Positions 1-9,736 of a DNA stretch of 64,000 nucleotides are shown here, in pieces (within the stretch, counting starts at the first letter, position 1; every line of letters begins with the position of its first letter). The DNA comes from Palleronia salina (GTDB taxonomy: Bacteria; Pseudomonadota; Alphaproteobacteria; Rhodobacterales; Rhodobacteraceae), in contig NZ_FQZA01000004.1 in NCBI RefSeq assembly GCF_900141995.1, positions 62,001-126,000 on the forward strand. Direction: 5' to 3'. A program made the translations under genes and the position numbers. The notes under the pieces are model-generated. The model was not told the origin of the DNA. It saw only the letters and a program-made list of their open reading frames with translations, and ran no database searches.

Positions 1-1980
1 GATGGCTCGGGCGACGTGAAATATCACCTGGGCGCCTCCGACGACCGTGAATTCGACGGCAACAAGGTGCACCTGTCGCTGACGGCGAACCCCAGCCATC
101 TCGAGGCGGTGAACCCTGTCGTGCTGGGCAAGGCCCGCGCCAAGCAGGACCAGCTGAACGACCACGACCGCGACGAGGTTCTGCCGGTTCTTCTGCACGG
201 CGACGCGGCCTTCGCGGGCCAGGGCGTCGTGGCCGAGTGCTTCCAGCTTTCGGGCATCCGCGGCCACCGCACCGGCGGGACCATGCATATCGTGGTGAAC
301 AACCAGATCGGCTTCACCACCGCGCCCAGCTTCTCGCGGTCGTCCCCCTACCCCACCGACATCGCGCTGATGGTCGAGGCGCCGATCTTCCACGTGAACG
401 GCGACGACCCCGAGGCCGTGGTCCACGCCGCCAAGGTCGCGACCGAGTTCCGCCAGAAGTTCCGCAAGGACGTGGTGATCGACATCATCTGCTACCGCCG
501 GTTCGGCCATAACGAGGGCGACGAGCCCATGTTCACGAACCCGGCGATGTACAAGAAGATCAAGCAGCAGAAGACCACGCTGACCAAGTACACCGAACGT
601 CTGGTGGCCGAGGGCCTGATCCCCGAGGGCGAGATCGAGGACGCCAAGTCCAAGTTCCAGCAGCACCTGGCCGACGAGTTCGAGGCCGGGCGCGACTTCA
701 AGCCCAACAAGGCCGACTGGCTGGACGGGCGCTGGTCGGGTCTGAACAAGCAGGGCGAGAAATACCAGCGCGGCAAGACCGCCATCTCGCCCGAAACGCT
801 CCAGCAGGTCGGCAAGGCACTGACCACCACGCCCGACGGGTTCGCGGCCCACAAGACCGTCGACCGGTTGCTGGACGCGAAACGGCAGATGTTCGAGTCG
901 GGCGAAGGCTTCGACTGGGCCACGGCCGAGGCGCTGGCCTTCGGCTCGCTTCTGACCGAGGGATACCCGGTGCGGCTGTCGGGCCAGGATTCGGGCCGCG
1001 GCACGTTCTCGCAACGCCACTCGGCGCTGGTCGACCAGAAGACCGAGGATCGGTACTACCCGCTCAACCATATCAAGGAAGGGCAGGCCCAGTACGAGGT
1101 CATCGACTCGATGCTGTCGGAATACGCCGTGCTGGGCTTCGAGTACGGCTATTCGCTGGCCGAGCCCAATGCCCTCACGCTGTGGGAGGCGCAGTTCGGC
1201 GACTTCGCAAACGGCGCGCAGATCATGTTCGACCAGTTCATCAGCTCGGGCGAATCCAAGTGGCTGCGGATGTCCGGCCTCGTCTGCCTGCTGCCCCACG
1301 GCTACGAGGGCCAGGGCCCCGAGCACAGCTCGGCCCGGCTGGAGCGGTTCCTGACCATGTCGGGGCAGGACAACTGGATCGTCGCGAACTGCACCACGCC
1401 CGCGAACTATTTCCACATCCTGCGCCGGCAGATGCATCGCAGCTTTCGCAAGCCGCTGATCCTGATGACGCCCAAGTCGCTGCTGCGCCACAAGCTGGCG
1501 GTGTCGAAGGCCGAGGAGATGACCACCGGTTCGTCCTTCCACCGGATCCTGTGGGACGACGCGCAGCAGGGCAATTCCGAGCTGACGCTGAAGTCCGACG
1601 ACCAGATCAAGCGCGTGGTCCTGTGCTCGGGAAAGGTCTATTACGACCTGCTGGAGAAGCGCGACGCCGAGGGCCTGGACGACGTCTATCTCCTGCGGAT
1701 CGAGCAGTATTACCCCTTCCCGGCGCACAGCCTGGTGAAGGAGCTGACCCGCTTCAAGGATGCGAAAATGATCTGGTGTCAGGAAGAGCCCAAGAACCAG
1801 GGCGCCTGGACCTTCGTCGAGCCCAACATCGAATGGGTGCTGAGCCGCATCAAGGCCAAGCATACCCGCCCCGAATATGCCGGTCGCCAGACCGCCGCGT
1901 CGCCCGCCACGGGCCTCGCCAGTCAACACAAGGCCCAACAAGCGGCGCTGGTGAATGCCGCGCTGGGAATCGAAGGATAA
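1..1980 (+). CDS. sucA: 2-oxoglutarate dehydrogenase E1 component, 5'-truncated by the window edge
   Basis: Thiamine-diphosphate E1 subunit that decarboxylates 2-oxoglutarate and passes the succinyl group to the lipoyl arm of SucB in the TCA cycle. The reading frame is open from base 1, so the gene starts outside the window; about 660 C-terminal residues are visible, against roughly 990 in full-length alphaproteobacterial E1. Visible E1o hallmarks are the HLEAVNPVV segment near the left edge, GDAAFAGQG, the cofactor-binding region NNQIGFTT, the GHNEGDEP stretch and, towards the C-terminus, [14 protein letters not shown] and [14 protein letters not shown]. The stop lies 4 bases before the sucB ATG, with the sucB ribosome binding site inside the last sucA codons, so the two are co-transcribed and probably translationally coupled. 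Identification is secure. Confidence 0.97.
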   Translation, partial: DGSGDVKYHLGASDDREFDGNKVHLSLTANPSHLEAVNPVVLGKARAKQDQLNDHDRDEVLPVLLHGDAAFAGQGVVAECFQLSGIRGHRTGGTMHIVVNNQIGFTTAPSFSRSSPYPTDIALMVEAPIFHVNGDDPEAVVHAAKVATEFRQKFRKDVVIDIICYRRFGHNEGDEPMFTNPAMYKKIKQQKTTLTKYTERLVAEGLIPEGEIEDAKSKFQQHLADEFEAGRDFKPNKADWLDGRWSGLNKQGEKYQRGKTAISPETLQQVGKALTTTPDGFAAHKTVDRLLDAKRQMFESGEGFDWATAEALAFGSLLTEGYPVRLSGQDSGRGTFSQRHSALVDQKTEDRYYPLNHIKEGQAQYEVIDSMLSEYAVLGFEYGYSLAEPNALTLWEAQFGDFANGAQIMFDQFISSGESKWLRMSGLVCLLPHGYEGQGPEHSSARLERFLTMSGQDNWIVANCTTPANYFHILRRQMHRSFRKPLILMTPKSLLRHKLAVSKAEEMTTGSSFHRILWDDAQQGNSELTLKSDDQIKRVVLCSGKVYYDLLEKRDAEGLDDVYLLRIEQYYPFPAHSLVKELTRFKDAKMIWCQEEPKNQGAWTFVEPNIEWVLSRIKAKHTRPEYAGRQTAASPATGLASQHKAQQAALVNAALGIEG

Positions 1981-1984
1981 GACC

Positions 1985-3529
1985 ATGACCGAAGTGCGCG
2001 TGCCCACGTTGGGCGAATCCGTCTCCGAAGCCACCGTCGCGACCTGGTTCAAGAAGCCCGGCGACAGCGTCGCCGTGGACGAGATGCTGTGCGAGCTCGA
2101 GACCGACAAGGTCACCGTCGAGGTTCCGTCCCCCGTGGCCGGCACCCTGGGCGAGATCATCGCGAACGAGGGGGACACGGTGGGCGTCGACGCCCTGCTG
2201 GCCCAGATCGACGAGGGCGCGGGCAGCGGCGACGCGCCGGCCAAGCCCGCGTCGGAAGAGGACACCAAGGGCGGCTACTCGGGCGCGGACACGCCGAAGG
2301 AGTCCGGCGCAGACGGCGGCGACGGTGGCGGCGACGAGATCGACGTCATGGTCCCGACCCTGGGCGAATCCGTCTCCGAGGCCACCATCGCCACCTGGTT
2401 CAAGTCCGAAGGCGACGCCGTCGAGGCCGACGAGATGCTGTGCGAGCTCGAGACCGACAAGGTCAGCGTCGAGGTGCCCGCCCCCGCTGCCGGCACGCTG
2501 GGCAAGATCCTGAAGGGTGAAGGCGAAACGGTCGAGGCCGGCGGCAAGCTGGCCACCATGACCACCGGCAGCGGCGGCGCCAAGGCGCCCGCCAAGTCCG
2601 ATGACGCGCCCAAGGCCGAGGCCCCGTCGGGCGGCGAAAGCGGCCGCGATGTCGAGGATGCGCCCTCGGCCAAGAAGGCCATGGCCGAGAAGGGCATCAG
2701 CCGCGACCAGGTCAGCGGCTCGGGCCGCGACGGGCGCGTGATGAAGGAAGACGTGGCCAAGGCCGGGTCGGCCCCCAAGTCCGACAGCCCTGCCCCCGCG
2801 CCGAAATCGCCCACCCCCGCGGGCGACGCCGACCGCGAGGAGCGGGTCAAGATGACCCGCCTGCGCCAGACCATCGCCAAGCGCCTGAAAGAGGCGCAGA
2901 ACACCGCCGCCATGCTGACGACCTACAACGAGGTCGACATGACGGCGGTCATGGAACTGCGCAACGAATACAAGGACCTGTTCCTGAAGAAGCACGGCGT
3001 GAAGCTGGGCTTCATGTCGTTCTTCACCAAGGCCTGCTGCCACGCGCTGCAGGAAGTGCCCGAGGTGAACGCCGAGATCGACGGCACCGACGTGGTCTAT
3101 CACCACTTCGTCCACATGGGCATCGCCGTGGGCACGCCCACGGGCCTGGTCGTGCCGGTGGTGCGCGACGCCGACGCCATGTCCTTCGCCGAGATCGAGA
3201 AGACGATCAACGACCTGGGCGTGAAGGCCCGCGACGGCAAGCTGTCCATGGCCGACATGCAGGGCGGCACGTTCACCATCTCGAACGGGGGCGTCTACGG
3301 CTCGCTCATGTCCTCACCCATCCTGAACCCGCCGCAATCGGGTATCCTGGGCATGCACAAGATCCAGGAACGGCCCATGGTCATCGGCGGCGAGATCAAG
3401 ATCCGCCCGATGATGTACCTGGCGCTGAGCTACGATCACCGCATCGTCGACGGCAAGGGCGCCGTGACCTTCCTCGTCCGCGTGAAAGAGGCGCTGGAAG
3501 ACCCCCGCCGCCTGCTGATGGACCTGTGA
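1985..3529 (+). CDS. sucB: Dihydrolipoamide succinyltransferase (E2 of 2-oxoglutarate dehydrogenase) with two lipoyl domains
   Basis: Transfers succinyl groups from lipoamide to CoA and forms the core of the complex. The start is the ATG at 1985 because GAAGGA lies 7 bases upstream; an in-frame ATG 30 bases earlier would fall inside sucA. The 514-residue protein has two near-identical lipoyl domains (about residues 2-76 and 119-193) with the lipoylated lysines in ETDKV at about K42 and K159, linked by Gly/Asp/Ala-rich flexible segments. An E3/E1-binding domain follows (about 225-265), then the catalytic domain with the active-site histidine in DHRIVDG at about residue 485. Enterobacterial SucB has one lipoyl domain, so the duplication is a lineage feature. 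It lies directly after sucA and upstream of lpdA. Confidence 0.97.
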   Translation: MTEVRVPTLGESVSEATVATWFKKPGDSVAVDEMLCELETDKVTVEVPSPVAGTLGEIIANEGDTVGVDALLAQIDEGAGSGDAPAKPASEEDTKGGYSGADTPKESGADGGDGGGDEIDVMVPTLGESVSEATIATWFKSEGDAVEADEMLCELETDKVSVEVPAPAAGTLGKILKGEGETVEAGGKLATMTTGSGGAKAPAKSDDAPKAEAPSGGESGRDVEDAPSAKKAMAEKGISRDQVSGSGRDGRVMKEDVAKAGSAPKSDSPAPAPKSPTPAGDADREERVKMTRLRQTIAKRLKEAQNTAAMLTTYNEVDMTAVMELRNEYKDLFLKKHGVKLGFMSFFTKACCHALQEVPEVNAEIDGTDVVYHHFVHMGIAVGTPTGLVVPVVRDADAMSFAEIEKTINDLGVKARDGKLSMADMQGGTFTISNGGVYGSLMSSPILNPPQSGILGMHKIQERPMVIGGEIKIRPMMYLALSYDHRIVDGKGAVTFLVRVKEALEDPRRLLMDL

Positions 3530-3536
3530 CCCCGTC

Positions 3537-3560
3537 GGCGGACGGCTGTCGCCGTCCGCC
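3537..3560. terminator. Terminator-like hairpin after sucB
   Basis: Perfect 10-bp GC-rich stem (3537-3546 with 3551-3560) around a TGTC loop, 7 bases after the sucB stop. No T-run follows, so it may instead attenuate transcription or stabilise the sucAB mRNA ahead of the small downstream genes. Confidence 0.5.
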
Positions 3561-3568
3561 GCCTGACC

Positions 3569-3928
3569 ATGCCGGGACGCCCGAAAATGACCGAAACGAT
3601 CGCGACCCAGATTCCAGTGCGGCGCCTCGCCTGGCTGCTGCCCGCGCTCCTTTCGGCCTGCGTTGTCGCCCCGCGCGACCCGTCCGTCACCGTGCGCCAC
3701 TTCGCATCGACCGAAAGCGCGGGCGACGGCGCGCGCTGGCATATCTTCCTGTTCGACCCAAGCCAGCCGCGCGACCTGGATGCGCGGATCCGCCTGGCGC
3801 GGGCCAACCTGAATCCCGGGTGCCGCTGGGTCGGGGCGCCGCGTGATGAGATCATCTCGAAAACCAATGCGCAGGGCGCGCGTTATGCAGACACGGTGCT
3901 CGCCGCACCGCTGATTTGCAGAGGATAG
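3569..3928 (+). CDS. Small predicted lipoprotein, unknown function
   Basis: Protein of 119 residues, or 113 if the second in-frame ATG at 3587 is used; no strong ribosome binding site decides between them. The N-terminus is a signal sequence ending in a lipobox (LLSAC, cysteine about residue 30), so it is probably an envelope lipoprotein. The rest is a compact soluble domain with two further cysteines (NPGCRWVG and the C-terminal ICRG), which could form a disulfide in the periplasm. I do not recognise the family. It sits between sucB and lpdA with two other small genes and is probably co-transcribed with them. No functional link to the dehydrogenase complex can be drawn from the sequence. Confidence 0.6.
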   Translation: MPGRPKMTETIATQIPVRRLAWLLPALLSACVVAPRDPSVTVRHFASTESAGDGARWHIFLFDPSQPRDLDARIRLARANLNPGCRWVGAPRDEIISKTNAQGARYADTVLAAPLICRG

Positions 3929-3931
3929 ATC

Positions 3932-4180
3932 ATGCACGCACTCATCCGTTTCGACACCACCGACGCCGACGCCTTTCTCGACGCCTATGCGTCCGCGTCC
4001 GAGCGGCGCGACCAGGCCGGGCTCACGCAGTTGCAGCTCTGGCGCGAACAGGGCACGTCGGCCGTCTGGGGCCTCTATGACGTGGCCGACCGCGAGAAGG
4101 TGGCCGAATGGCTGTCGTCCGAGACCGGGCTGCGCAACACGCTGTCGGGCACCGAGGCTCACTACCTGGGGACCGTCTGA
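3932..4180 (+). CDS. Small hypothetical protein (82 aa)
   Basis: Starts at an ATG with AGAGGA about 6 bases upstream, 3 bases after the preceding stop, and ends immediately before the ATG of the MAPEG gene, so it belongs to a tight operon. The protein is soluble, has no signal peptide, and alternates short hydrophobic strands (HALIRF, AVWGLYDV) with amphipathic helices. That pattern would suit a small ferredoxin-like or antibiotic-monooxygenase-like alpha/beta fold, but this is only a secondary-structure impression. No catalytic motif is visible and I do not recognise the family. Confidence 0.6.
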   Translation: MHALIRFDTTDADAFLDAYASASERRDQAGLTQLQLWREQGTSAVWGLYDVADREKVAEWLSSETGLRNTLSGTEAHYLGTV

Positions 4181-4576
4181 ATGACGCCCGAGCTCGTCGC
4201 CCTGACCCTTGCCGCGCTGCTGCAATGCATCCAGTTCGTGGCCTACGCCATTCCCGCCAACCGTGAGCTCGGGCCGGGCTACACCATGTCCGCCCGCGAC
4301 CGCGAACCGTCGCGCGAGATGTCGGCCACGACCGCCCGTCTGGGCCGCGCGCTCGACAACCATTTCGAAGGGCTGATCCTCTTCACCATCGCCTGCGTGG
4401 TCATCGCCGTCACGGGCCAGTCCACCTGGTTCACCGCCGCCTGCGCCTGGGTCTACCTGGCCGCGCGCGTCATCTACGTGCCCGCCTACGCGCTGGGATG
4501 GCGGCCGGGACGGTCGCTGATCTGGGCTTGCGGTTGGGCCGCCACCGTTCTCATGTTAATCGCGGCGCTGATCTAG
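4181..4576 (+). CDS. MAPEG-family integral membrane protein
   Basis: A 131-residue protein with four hydrophobic segments (about residues 3-25, 60-78, 82-100 and 110-130). The loop after the first segment contains the N-R-E and TARLGRALDNHFEGL pattern typical of bacterial MAPEG proteins (membrane-associated proteins in eicosanoid and glutathione metabolism). The family includes microsomal glutathione transferases, but most bacterial members have no known substrate. The ATG abuts the TGA of the preceding gene, so translation is likely coupled. It is embedded in the suc-lpd operon without an obvious metabolic reason. Confidence 0.75.
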   Translation: MTPELVALTLAALLQCIQFVAYAIPANRELGPGYTMSARDREPSREMSATTARLGRALDNHFEGLILFTIACVVIAVTGQSTWFTAACAWVYLAARVIYVPAYALGWRPGRSLIWACGWAATVLMLIAALI

Positions 4577-4600
4577 GCGCCCACGCGAAAGGATTTCCCC

Positions 4601-5989
4601 ATGGCCAGCTACGACGTCATCATCATCGGATCCGGACCCGGCGGCTATGTCTGCGCCATCCGCTGCGCGCAGCTGGGCCTGAAGACCGCCTGCGTCGAGG
4701 GGCGCGAGACGTTGGGCGGCACCTGCCTGAACGTGGGCTGCATCCCGTCGAAGGCGCTGCTGCACGCCACCCACATGCTGCACGAGGCCGAGCACAACTT
4801 CGCCAAGATGGGCCTGAAGGGCAAAAGCCCCTCGGTCGACTGGGGCGACATGCAGTCCTACAAGGCCGACACGATCGGCCAGAACACCAAGGGCATCGAG
4901 TTCCTGTTCAAGAAGAACAAGATCGACTGGCTGAAGGGCTGGGGCACCATCCCCGAGGCCGGCAAGGTCAAGGTCGGCGACGAGGTGCACGAGGCCAAGA
5001 ACATCGTCATCGCCACCGGCTCGGACGTGGCGACGTTGCCCGGCGTCGAGATCGACGAGGATGTCGTGGTCAGCTCGACCGGGGCGCTGAGCCTCAAGAA
5101 GATCCCCAAGAAGATGGTGGTGATCGGCGCGGGCGTCATCGGGCTGGAAATGGGCAGCGTCTATTCCCGTCTCGGCTCGGAGGTGACGGTGGTCGAGTAT
5201 CTCGACACGATCACCCCCGGCATGGATGGCGAGGTGCAGAAGGGCTTCCAGAAGATCCTCAAGAAGCAGGGGATGGAGTTCATCCTGGGCGCCGCCGTCC
5301 AGGGGGTCGAGGTCAAAAACGGCAAGGCCAAGGTCGCCTACAAGCTGAAAAAGGACGACAGCGAGGCGACGCTGGACGCCGATACCGTGCTGGTTGCAAC
5401 GGGCCGCCGCCCCTATACCGACGGGCTGGGCCTGGAAAAGCTGGGCGTGTCCATGTCGAAGCGCGGACAGGTGGAAACCGACGGTCACTGGAAGACCTCG
5501 GTCGACGGCGTCTATGCCATCGGCGACTGCATCGCCGGACCCATGCTGGCCCACAAGGCCGAGGACGAGGGCATGGCCGTGGCCGAAGTGCTTGCGGGCA
5601 AGCATGGCCACGTGAATTACGACGTGATCCCCGGGGTGATCTACACTCACCCCGAGGTCGCCAATGTCGGCAAGACCGAAGAACAGCTGAAAGAGGCCGG
5701 GACGCCCTACAAGGTCGGCAAGTTCAGCTTCATGGGCAACGGCCGCGCCAAGGCCAACTTCGCCGGCGAGGGCTTCGTCAAGATCCTCGCGCACAAGGAA
5801 ACCGACCGCATCCTGGGCGCCCATATCATCGGCCCCATGGCGGGCGACCTGATCCACGAGATCTGCGTCGCGATGGAGTTCGGCGCCGCGGCCGAGGACC
5901 TGGCGCTGACCTGCCACGCCCACCCGACCTATTCCGAGGCGGTGCGCGAGGCGGCGCTGGCCTGCGGCGACGGGCCGATCCACTCCTGA
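4601..5989 (+). CDS. lpdA: Dihydrolipoyl dehydrogenase (E3)
   Basis: FAD-dependent pyridine-nucleotide disulfide oxidoreductase that reoxidises the dihydrolipoyl arms of the 2-oxoglutarate dehydrogenase complex and passes electrons to NAD+. The 462-residue protein has the usual family length. Visible motifs are the N-terminal FAD dinucleotide fold (GSGPGGY, residues 10-16), the redox-active disulfide GGTCLNVGC (C42 and C47), the NAD-binding [11 protein letters not shown] segment, the second FAD motif YAIGDC and the C-terminal dimerisation/catalytic HAHPTYSEA with its His-Glu pair. AAAGGA lies 7 bases before the ATG. It is the last gene of the suc operon. Confidence 0.97.
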   Translation: MASYDVIIIGSGPGGYVCAIRCAQLGLKTACVEGRETLGGTCLNVGCIPSKALLHATHMLHEAEHNFAKMGLKGKSPSVDWGDMQSYKADTIGQNTKGIEFLFKKNKIDWLKGWGTIPEAGKVKVGDEVHEAKNIVIATGSDVATLPGVEIDEDVVVSSTGALSLKKIPKKMVVIGAGVIGLEMGSVYSRLGSEVTVVEYLDTITPGMDGEVQKGFQKILKKQGMEFILGAAVQGVEVKNGKAKVAYKLKKDDSEATLDADTVLVATGRRPYTDGLGLEKLGVSMSKRGQVETDGHWKTSVDGVYAIGDCIAGPMLAHKAEDEGMAVAEVLAGKHGHVNYDVIPGVIYTHPEVANVGKTEEQLKEAGTPYKVGKFSFMGNGRAKANFAGEGFVKILAHKETDRILGAHIIGPMAGDLIHEICVAMEFGAAAEDLALTCHAHPTYSEAVREAALACGDGPIHS

Positions 5990-6000
5990 GGTGAAACTCC

Positions 6001-6029
6001 TGCGCGCCCGCCGATCCGGTGGGCGCGCA
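6001..6029. terminator. Hairpin between convergent lpdA and the AGCS symporter gene
   Basis: A nearly continuous inverted repeat (arms 6001-6009 and 6021-6029, with additional pairs inside) lies 11 bases after the lpdA stop. No T-run follows in either direction. It is the best candidate for the end of the suc operon transcript. Confidence 0.5.
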
Positions 6030-6092
6030 ACAGCTGCCGGCGCGGCACGCCGGGCCGCGTGACGCCGGCGACGCGTGCCGTCGGCCCCCGCC

Positions 6093-7622
6093 CTACCCCT
6101 CGTATTTCTTGATCTCGCCCGAGCGCAGCTTGCCCTGGTAGCGGCTGAGCTCGGCCTTCACGATCGGCATCAGGAAATACAGCGCGATGATGTTCACGAT
6201 CGCCATCGAGAACAGCATGGCGTCGGAGAAGTCGATCACGGGCCCGAGGCTCGCGGCCGATCCGATGATGATGAACAGGCAGAAGATGATCTTGAAGATC
6301 AGCTCCTTCACCCGCCCCTCGCCCAGGATGTAGGTCCACGCCTTCAGCCCGTAATAGCTCCAGGACAGCATGGTCGAGAACGCGAACAGCACGACCGAGA
6401 TGGCCAGCAGCGGCGGGAACCACGAGAACGCCTGCGCATAGGCCGCCGAGGTCAGCGCAACGCCCGACACGTCGCCTTCGGTGGCGATGCGGCCCAGTTC
6501 GGCGTTCCAGACGTAAAGGCCGGTTTCGGGATCGGCTTGCAGCACGCCGGTGATGACGATCACCAGCGCCGTCATGGTGCAGATCACGACCGTGTCGATG
6601 AACGGCTCCAGAAGCGCGACGTAGCCCTCGGTCACCGGCTCCTTGGTCTTCACGGCCGAGTGGGCGATGGCCGCCGACCCGATCCCCGCCTCGTTCGAGA
6701 ACGCGGCCCGACGGAAGCCCTGGATCAGCGCGCCGGTGAACCCGCCGGCGACGCCGAGGCCGGTGAAGGCGCCCTCGAAGATCTGGCCGAACGCCCACAG
6801 GATCTCGTCGTAGTTGCGCAGCAGGATCACCAACGACACGAGGACGTAAAAGATGCCCATGAAGGGCACGACCTTCTCGGTCACCTTGGCGATGGATTTC
6901 AGACCGCCCGCGATCACCGCGAAGACGACGCCGGCGATGACCACGCCGGTGATCCAGCCGGGGTAATCGCCCAGAACGTTGGCCAGCTGCGCGTGGGCCT
7001 GGTTGGCCTGGAACATGTTGCCGCCGCCCAGCGCGCCCAGGATGGTGAAGAAGGCGAACAGGACCGCCATGGCCCCGCCCAACGGCAGGCCCCGCTCCTT
7101 GAAGCCCTTGGTCATGTAATACATCGGCCCGCCCGACACCGTGCCGTCCGGGTATTCGTTGCGGTACTTCACCCCCAAGGTGCATTCGGTGAACTTCGTC
7201 GCCATGCCGAACAGGCCCGCGATCACCATCCAGAAGGTGGCGCCCGGCCCGCCGATCGACACGGCCACGGCGACCCCCGCGATGTTACCCAGCCCCACGG
7301 TGCCCGACAGTGCCGTGGCAAGGGCCTGGAAATGGCTGACCTCGCCCGCGTCGTTGGGGTCGGAGTAATCCCCCTTCACCAGGCGGATCGAATGGATGAA
7401 GCCCGACAGCTGGATGGCCCCGAAATAGACCGTGAAGACCACGGCGCCGACCACAAGCCACAGGGCGATCCAGCTGAAATTGGTCCCGGGCAGGTCCGCG
7501 AAGATCAAGCTGACATACCAGCCGGTATAATCGGCGAAGATGGTGTTGATCGTCTCGTCGATGCCCTGCGCCGCAAGGGGCGACCCGAAAAGCGTTGCGA
7601 GAACTGCAAGGAAGTATCGCAT
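6093..7622 (-). CDS. AGCS-family sodium:alanine/glycine symporter
   Basis: Inner-membrane cation-coupled importer for small neutral amino acids, about 509 residues, with about 10-11 hydrophobic segments. The family signature is in GLGNIAGVAVAVSIGGPGA, and the FTECTLGVKYR and NEAGIGSAAIAHS segments are typical of DagA/AlsT proteins. The start at 7622 is preferred because GGAGG lies 7 bases upstream; an ATG seven codons earlier overlaps the universal stress gene and has no such site. The N-terminus could be read as a cleavable signal. It follows usp closely (17 bases), so the two are probably one transcript. The substrate cannot be read from sequence. Confidence 0.9.
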   Translation of the reverse strand: MRYFLAVLATLFGSPLAAQGIDETINTIFADYTGWYVSLIFADLPGTNFSWIALWLVVGAVVFTVYFGAIQLSGFIHSIRLVKGDYSDPNDAGEVSHFQALATALSGTVGLGNIAGVAVAVSIGGPGATFWMVIAGLFGMATKFTECTLGVKYRNEYPDGTVSGGPMYYMTKGFKERGLPLGGAMAVLFAFFTILGALGGGNMFQANQAHAQLANVLGDYPGWITGVVIAGVVFAVIAGGLKSIAKVTEKVVPFMGIFYVLVSLVILLRNYDEILWAFGQIFEGAFTGLGVAGGFTGALIQGFRRAAFSNEAGIGSAAIAHSAVKTKEPVTEGYVALLEPFIDTVVICTMTALVIVITGVLQADPETGLYVWNAELGRIATEGDVSGVALTSAAYAQAFSWFPPLLAISVVLFAFSTMLSWSYYGLKAWTYILGEGRVKELIFKIIFCLFIIIGSAASLGPVIDFSDAMLFSMAIVNIIALYFLMPIVKAELSRYQGKLRSGEIKKYEG

Positions 7623-7639
7623 GAATTGGCCTCCGGGCT

Positions 7640-8077
7640 TCATGGGACGATGACGGTGGGAACGGTGGCGATCTGCGCGATGGCCAGCGGGATCGATCCG
7701 AAGATGCGGGCGCGCGCCGCGCTCGACCCCGAGCGACCGACGAAGATGAAGCTGGCGTTCTCCTCGGTCGCCGTCTTGACGACGAGCTCGGCCGCCGAGC
7801 CGTGCTGCACGGTGCCCACCGCCTCGACACCGGCTTCCTTCGCCTTGGCGATGGCCGGATCGAGCACGTGCGAGTGCGCGCGGTCCAGCTCCTGTGTCCG
7901 CTTCTTGTGACGCTCTTCAAGCTCTTGCTGCGTGAGGAAGCTGTAGGGCGACCATTCGAGGACGTGCACGATGACCAGCCTGGCGCCCGACCGCGAGGCG
8001 CGCGAGATCGCGCAGTCCAGGACGGCCGTGTCCTCGGTGTTGTCGTCGTAGGCCACGACGAAGGTTTCCTGCGCCAT
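7640..8077 (-). CDS. Universal stress protein, UspA family
   Basis: A single-domain 145-residue Usp with an alpha/beta nucleotide-binding fold. The ATP-binding signature G-2x-G-9x-G-S is present near the C-terminus (GRSG ... FGSIP, about residues 115-131), and the N-terminal AYDDNTED loop carries the conserved aspartate, so this is the ATP-binding subclass. Such proteins respond to starvation, redox or membrane stress. It is the first gene of a usp-symporter pair; pairing of Usp genes with transporters is common and may reflect energy-dependent control of transport. Confidence 0.9.
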   Translation of the reverse strand: MAQETFVVAYDDNTEDTAVLDCAISRASRSGARLVIVHVLEWSPYSFLTQQELEERHKKRTQELDRAHSHVLDPAIAKAKEAGVEAVGTVQHGSAAELVVKTATEENASFIFVGRSGSSAARARIFGSIPLAIAQIATVPTVIVP

Positions 8078-8704
8078 ACCGATGTCCTTTCGATCCGGGC
8101 GGACGCCCCCGCCGCCTTGCCCCGCACACCGACCTGCCCGAGCGCAGGTCGATCCTCCGATGGTTGATGCAAGGTTCCGTTACGTCAATGGACAAGTGTA
8201 ATCAGGTGCTGATTCCCGCCGCACTCGCCCATAAATTGAACCGCTCGAGGTGCTTTCGAGCTACCGCCCCGAAACGGGGCGACACGGGCACGGGTGCAGG
8301 TGATCGAATAGCATTGGGCGCAAAGAGCCCCCGGGCAGGATCAGGAGAACGGAAGACATGACGGAAGCGCGCCGAAATCTCGACGCGCCCCTCTCCGGGT
8401 CTATGGGATGAATATTTGACGCCGATGGTCACTTGCCCGTCACGGGCGGCGATCCGGCAGCAAGAGGCACGCGGGACTTGGTGGCTCGCCCACCAAAGGC
8501 AAAGGGCGGGGTTCAGCCCGGTCGGTCTCGAATACCAGCCGCGATACGGATCTTAAGGAATAAGGGCAGGCAACGGGGTTTCGAGCCATCGCGGCCCGTT
8601 CGCGAGCCGCGAAACCGGATCGACTTTGGACTGTCACCGCCTGTCAGGCGCCCTGCCCCCGGCAAAAACATTGCCGGAGGCGCGGCGCGCGGGGACATAT
8701 CCCG
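8078..8704. other. 627-base stretch without a convincing gene; several hairpins
   Basis: No open frame here has homology that I recognise or convincing start signals. It must contain the promoter of the leftward usp operon and the end of the leftward alginate-like operon. Visible structure: a perfect stem with a 3-base loop at 8265-8281, preceded by a six-base inverted repeat (GCTCGA/TCGAGC) around 8243-8261, and a perfect 7-bp stem at 8478-8496. None is followed by a T-run in the leftward direction. A 17-codon frame starts at the ATG at 8358 and has AGGAG 10 bases upstream, but nothing else supports it. Confidence 0.5.
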
Positions 8705-9721
8705 TTACCACAAGGCCGATTGCGATCCGCCCAGCTTGGAGTTGCCCAGCGGACGATACTCCTCGACGAAAGCTTCGATCTCGGGCGCGTCGAACAGCGA
8801 CAGGTAGGCCTCGGCCCAGGCAAGCTCGAAGCTTTTCAGCTCGTCCTCGCCGGTGGTGAAGGTCTGGGGCTCGCCCGCCTTTTCCTCGACCATCCCGGGC
8901 GCATCGAAGGCAGCGGGAATGAACTCCACCGCGCGGTGGACCGCGCCGTCGCACATCTCGAAGGTGGGATAGCCGTCGTCCTGCAACAGCGCCCCGCCGA
9001 CGACCAGCGGCGCCACCGCGTGGATCTGGTAGTGCAGCGCGCGGGGGCCGCGCTCCATCTCCCATTTCAGCGCGCCGTCCTCGTCGGCCTGGCAGGCCAC
9101 CAGCGCGAAGGTCGTGTGCGCCCAGGCCTTCAGGTAGTCGTTCCCGGCGGCCTCGCCCACGGCGGCGGCGGCGAGCCCCGCCCAGGCGCGCAGGTTGTTC
9201 TGGCTGGCCATGGTGGGCGCCTCGGTGTCGAACCACTGGGTCGCGTGGCGCGCACGCTCGACCAGCCAGCCCTCGATCAGTTCCGCCTGATCGGGGTCAA
9301 TCTCGGCAGCGGACTTGGCCTGGAGATAGGCCAGCGCCATTGCGCCGAAGCGGGACGGCGAGGACAGGTTGGCGTTCATGCTTTCCAGGTCGCTGATCGC
9401 GTCGGCCTCGGCCCAGACGGCCAGCGCGTCGACCACGCAGGCCGCCGCCTCGGCGTCGCCGTCACGGGCAGCGTCGTTGGCCTTGCCCGTCAGCGCGACG
9501 ATGAAGTCGTCAATGGGGCCCAGCGCCGCGTCGACCGCGTCGTTCGACGCCTCGTCGAGATCCGAGCGGTCCTCGCTCTCGTCGGTGTAGCGGCTCCCGT
9601 AGTCGAGCGAGACGACGGGTTCGGCCACCTCGATGCAGCTCACGTCGCCCGCCTCCTGCGCCAACAGTGCTGGCGCGGGCAAGGCGGCGAAAAGCGCGCC
9701 GGTCATCAGGATTCGTTTCAT
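8705..9721 (-). CDS. algL: AlgL-like periplasmic alginate lyase family protein with altered active site
   Basis: A 338-residue secreted protein (signal peptide about 1-21). It matches polysaccharide-lyase family 5/AlgL in its central block ASQNNLRAWAGLAAAAVG and in the ERGPRALHYQ segment (about 223-232) that carries the Arg and catalytic Tyr of the family. AlgL degrades mis-secreted alginate in the periplasm and is part of the alginate export complex. In characterised members the first block reads NNH, with a catalytic histidine; here it reads NNL (residues 175-177), and the N-terminal lysine position seems to be Arg or Tyr. Activity is therefore doubtful. It is the last gene of the operon, 15 bases after the TPR gene, with AAGGAAGGA upstream of the ATG. 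Family call likely, activity unknown. Confidence 0.75.
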   Translation of the reverse strand: MKRILMTGALFAALPAPALLAQEAGDVSCIEVAEPVVSLDYGSRYTDESEDRSDLDEASNDAVDAALGPIDDFIVALTGKANDAARDGDAEAAACVVDALAVWAEADAISDLESMNANLSSPSRFGAMALAYLQAKSAAEIDPDQAELIEGWLVERARHATQWFDTEAPTMASQNNLRAWAGLAAAAVGEAAGNDYLKAWAHTTFALVACQADEDGALKWEMERGPRALHYQIHAVAPLVVGGALLQDDGYPTFEMCDGAVHRAVEFIPAAFDAPGMVEEKAGEPQTFTTGEDELKSFELAWAEAYLSLFDAPEIEAFVEEYRPLGNSKLGGSQSALW

Positions 9722-9736
9722 TGCTCGTATCCTTCC

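Noticed and set aside
8161-8220. Possible FNR-type site (TTGA and TCAA half-sites) upstream of usp
   Set aside because: The half-sites do not have the spacing of a TTGAT-N4-ATCAA box.
8358-8411. 17-codon frame with AGGAG upstream
   Set aside because: Too short to judge, spacing of 10 bases is long, and no neighbour suggests a leader peptide there.
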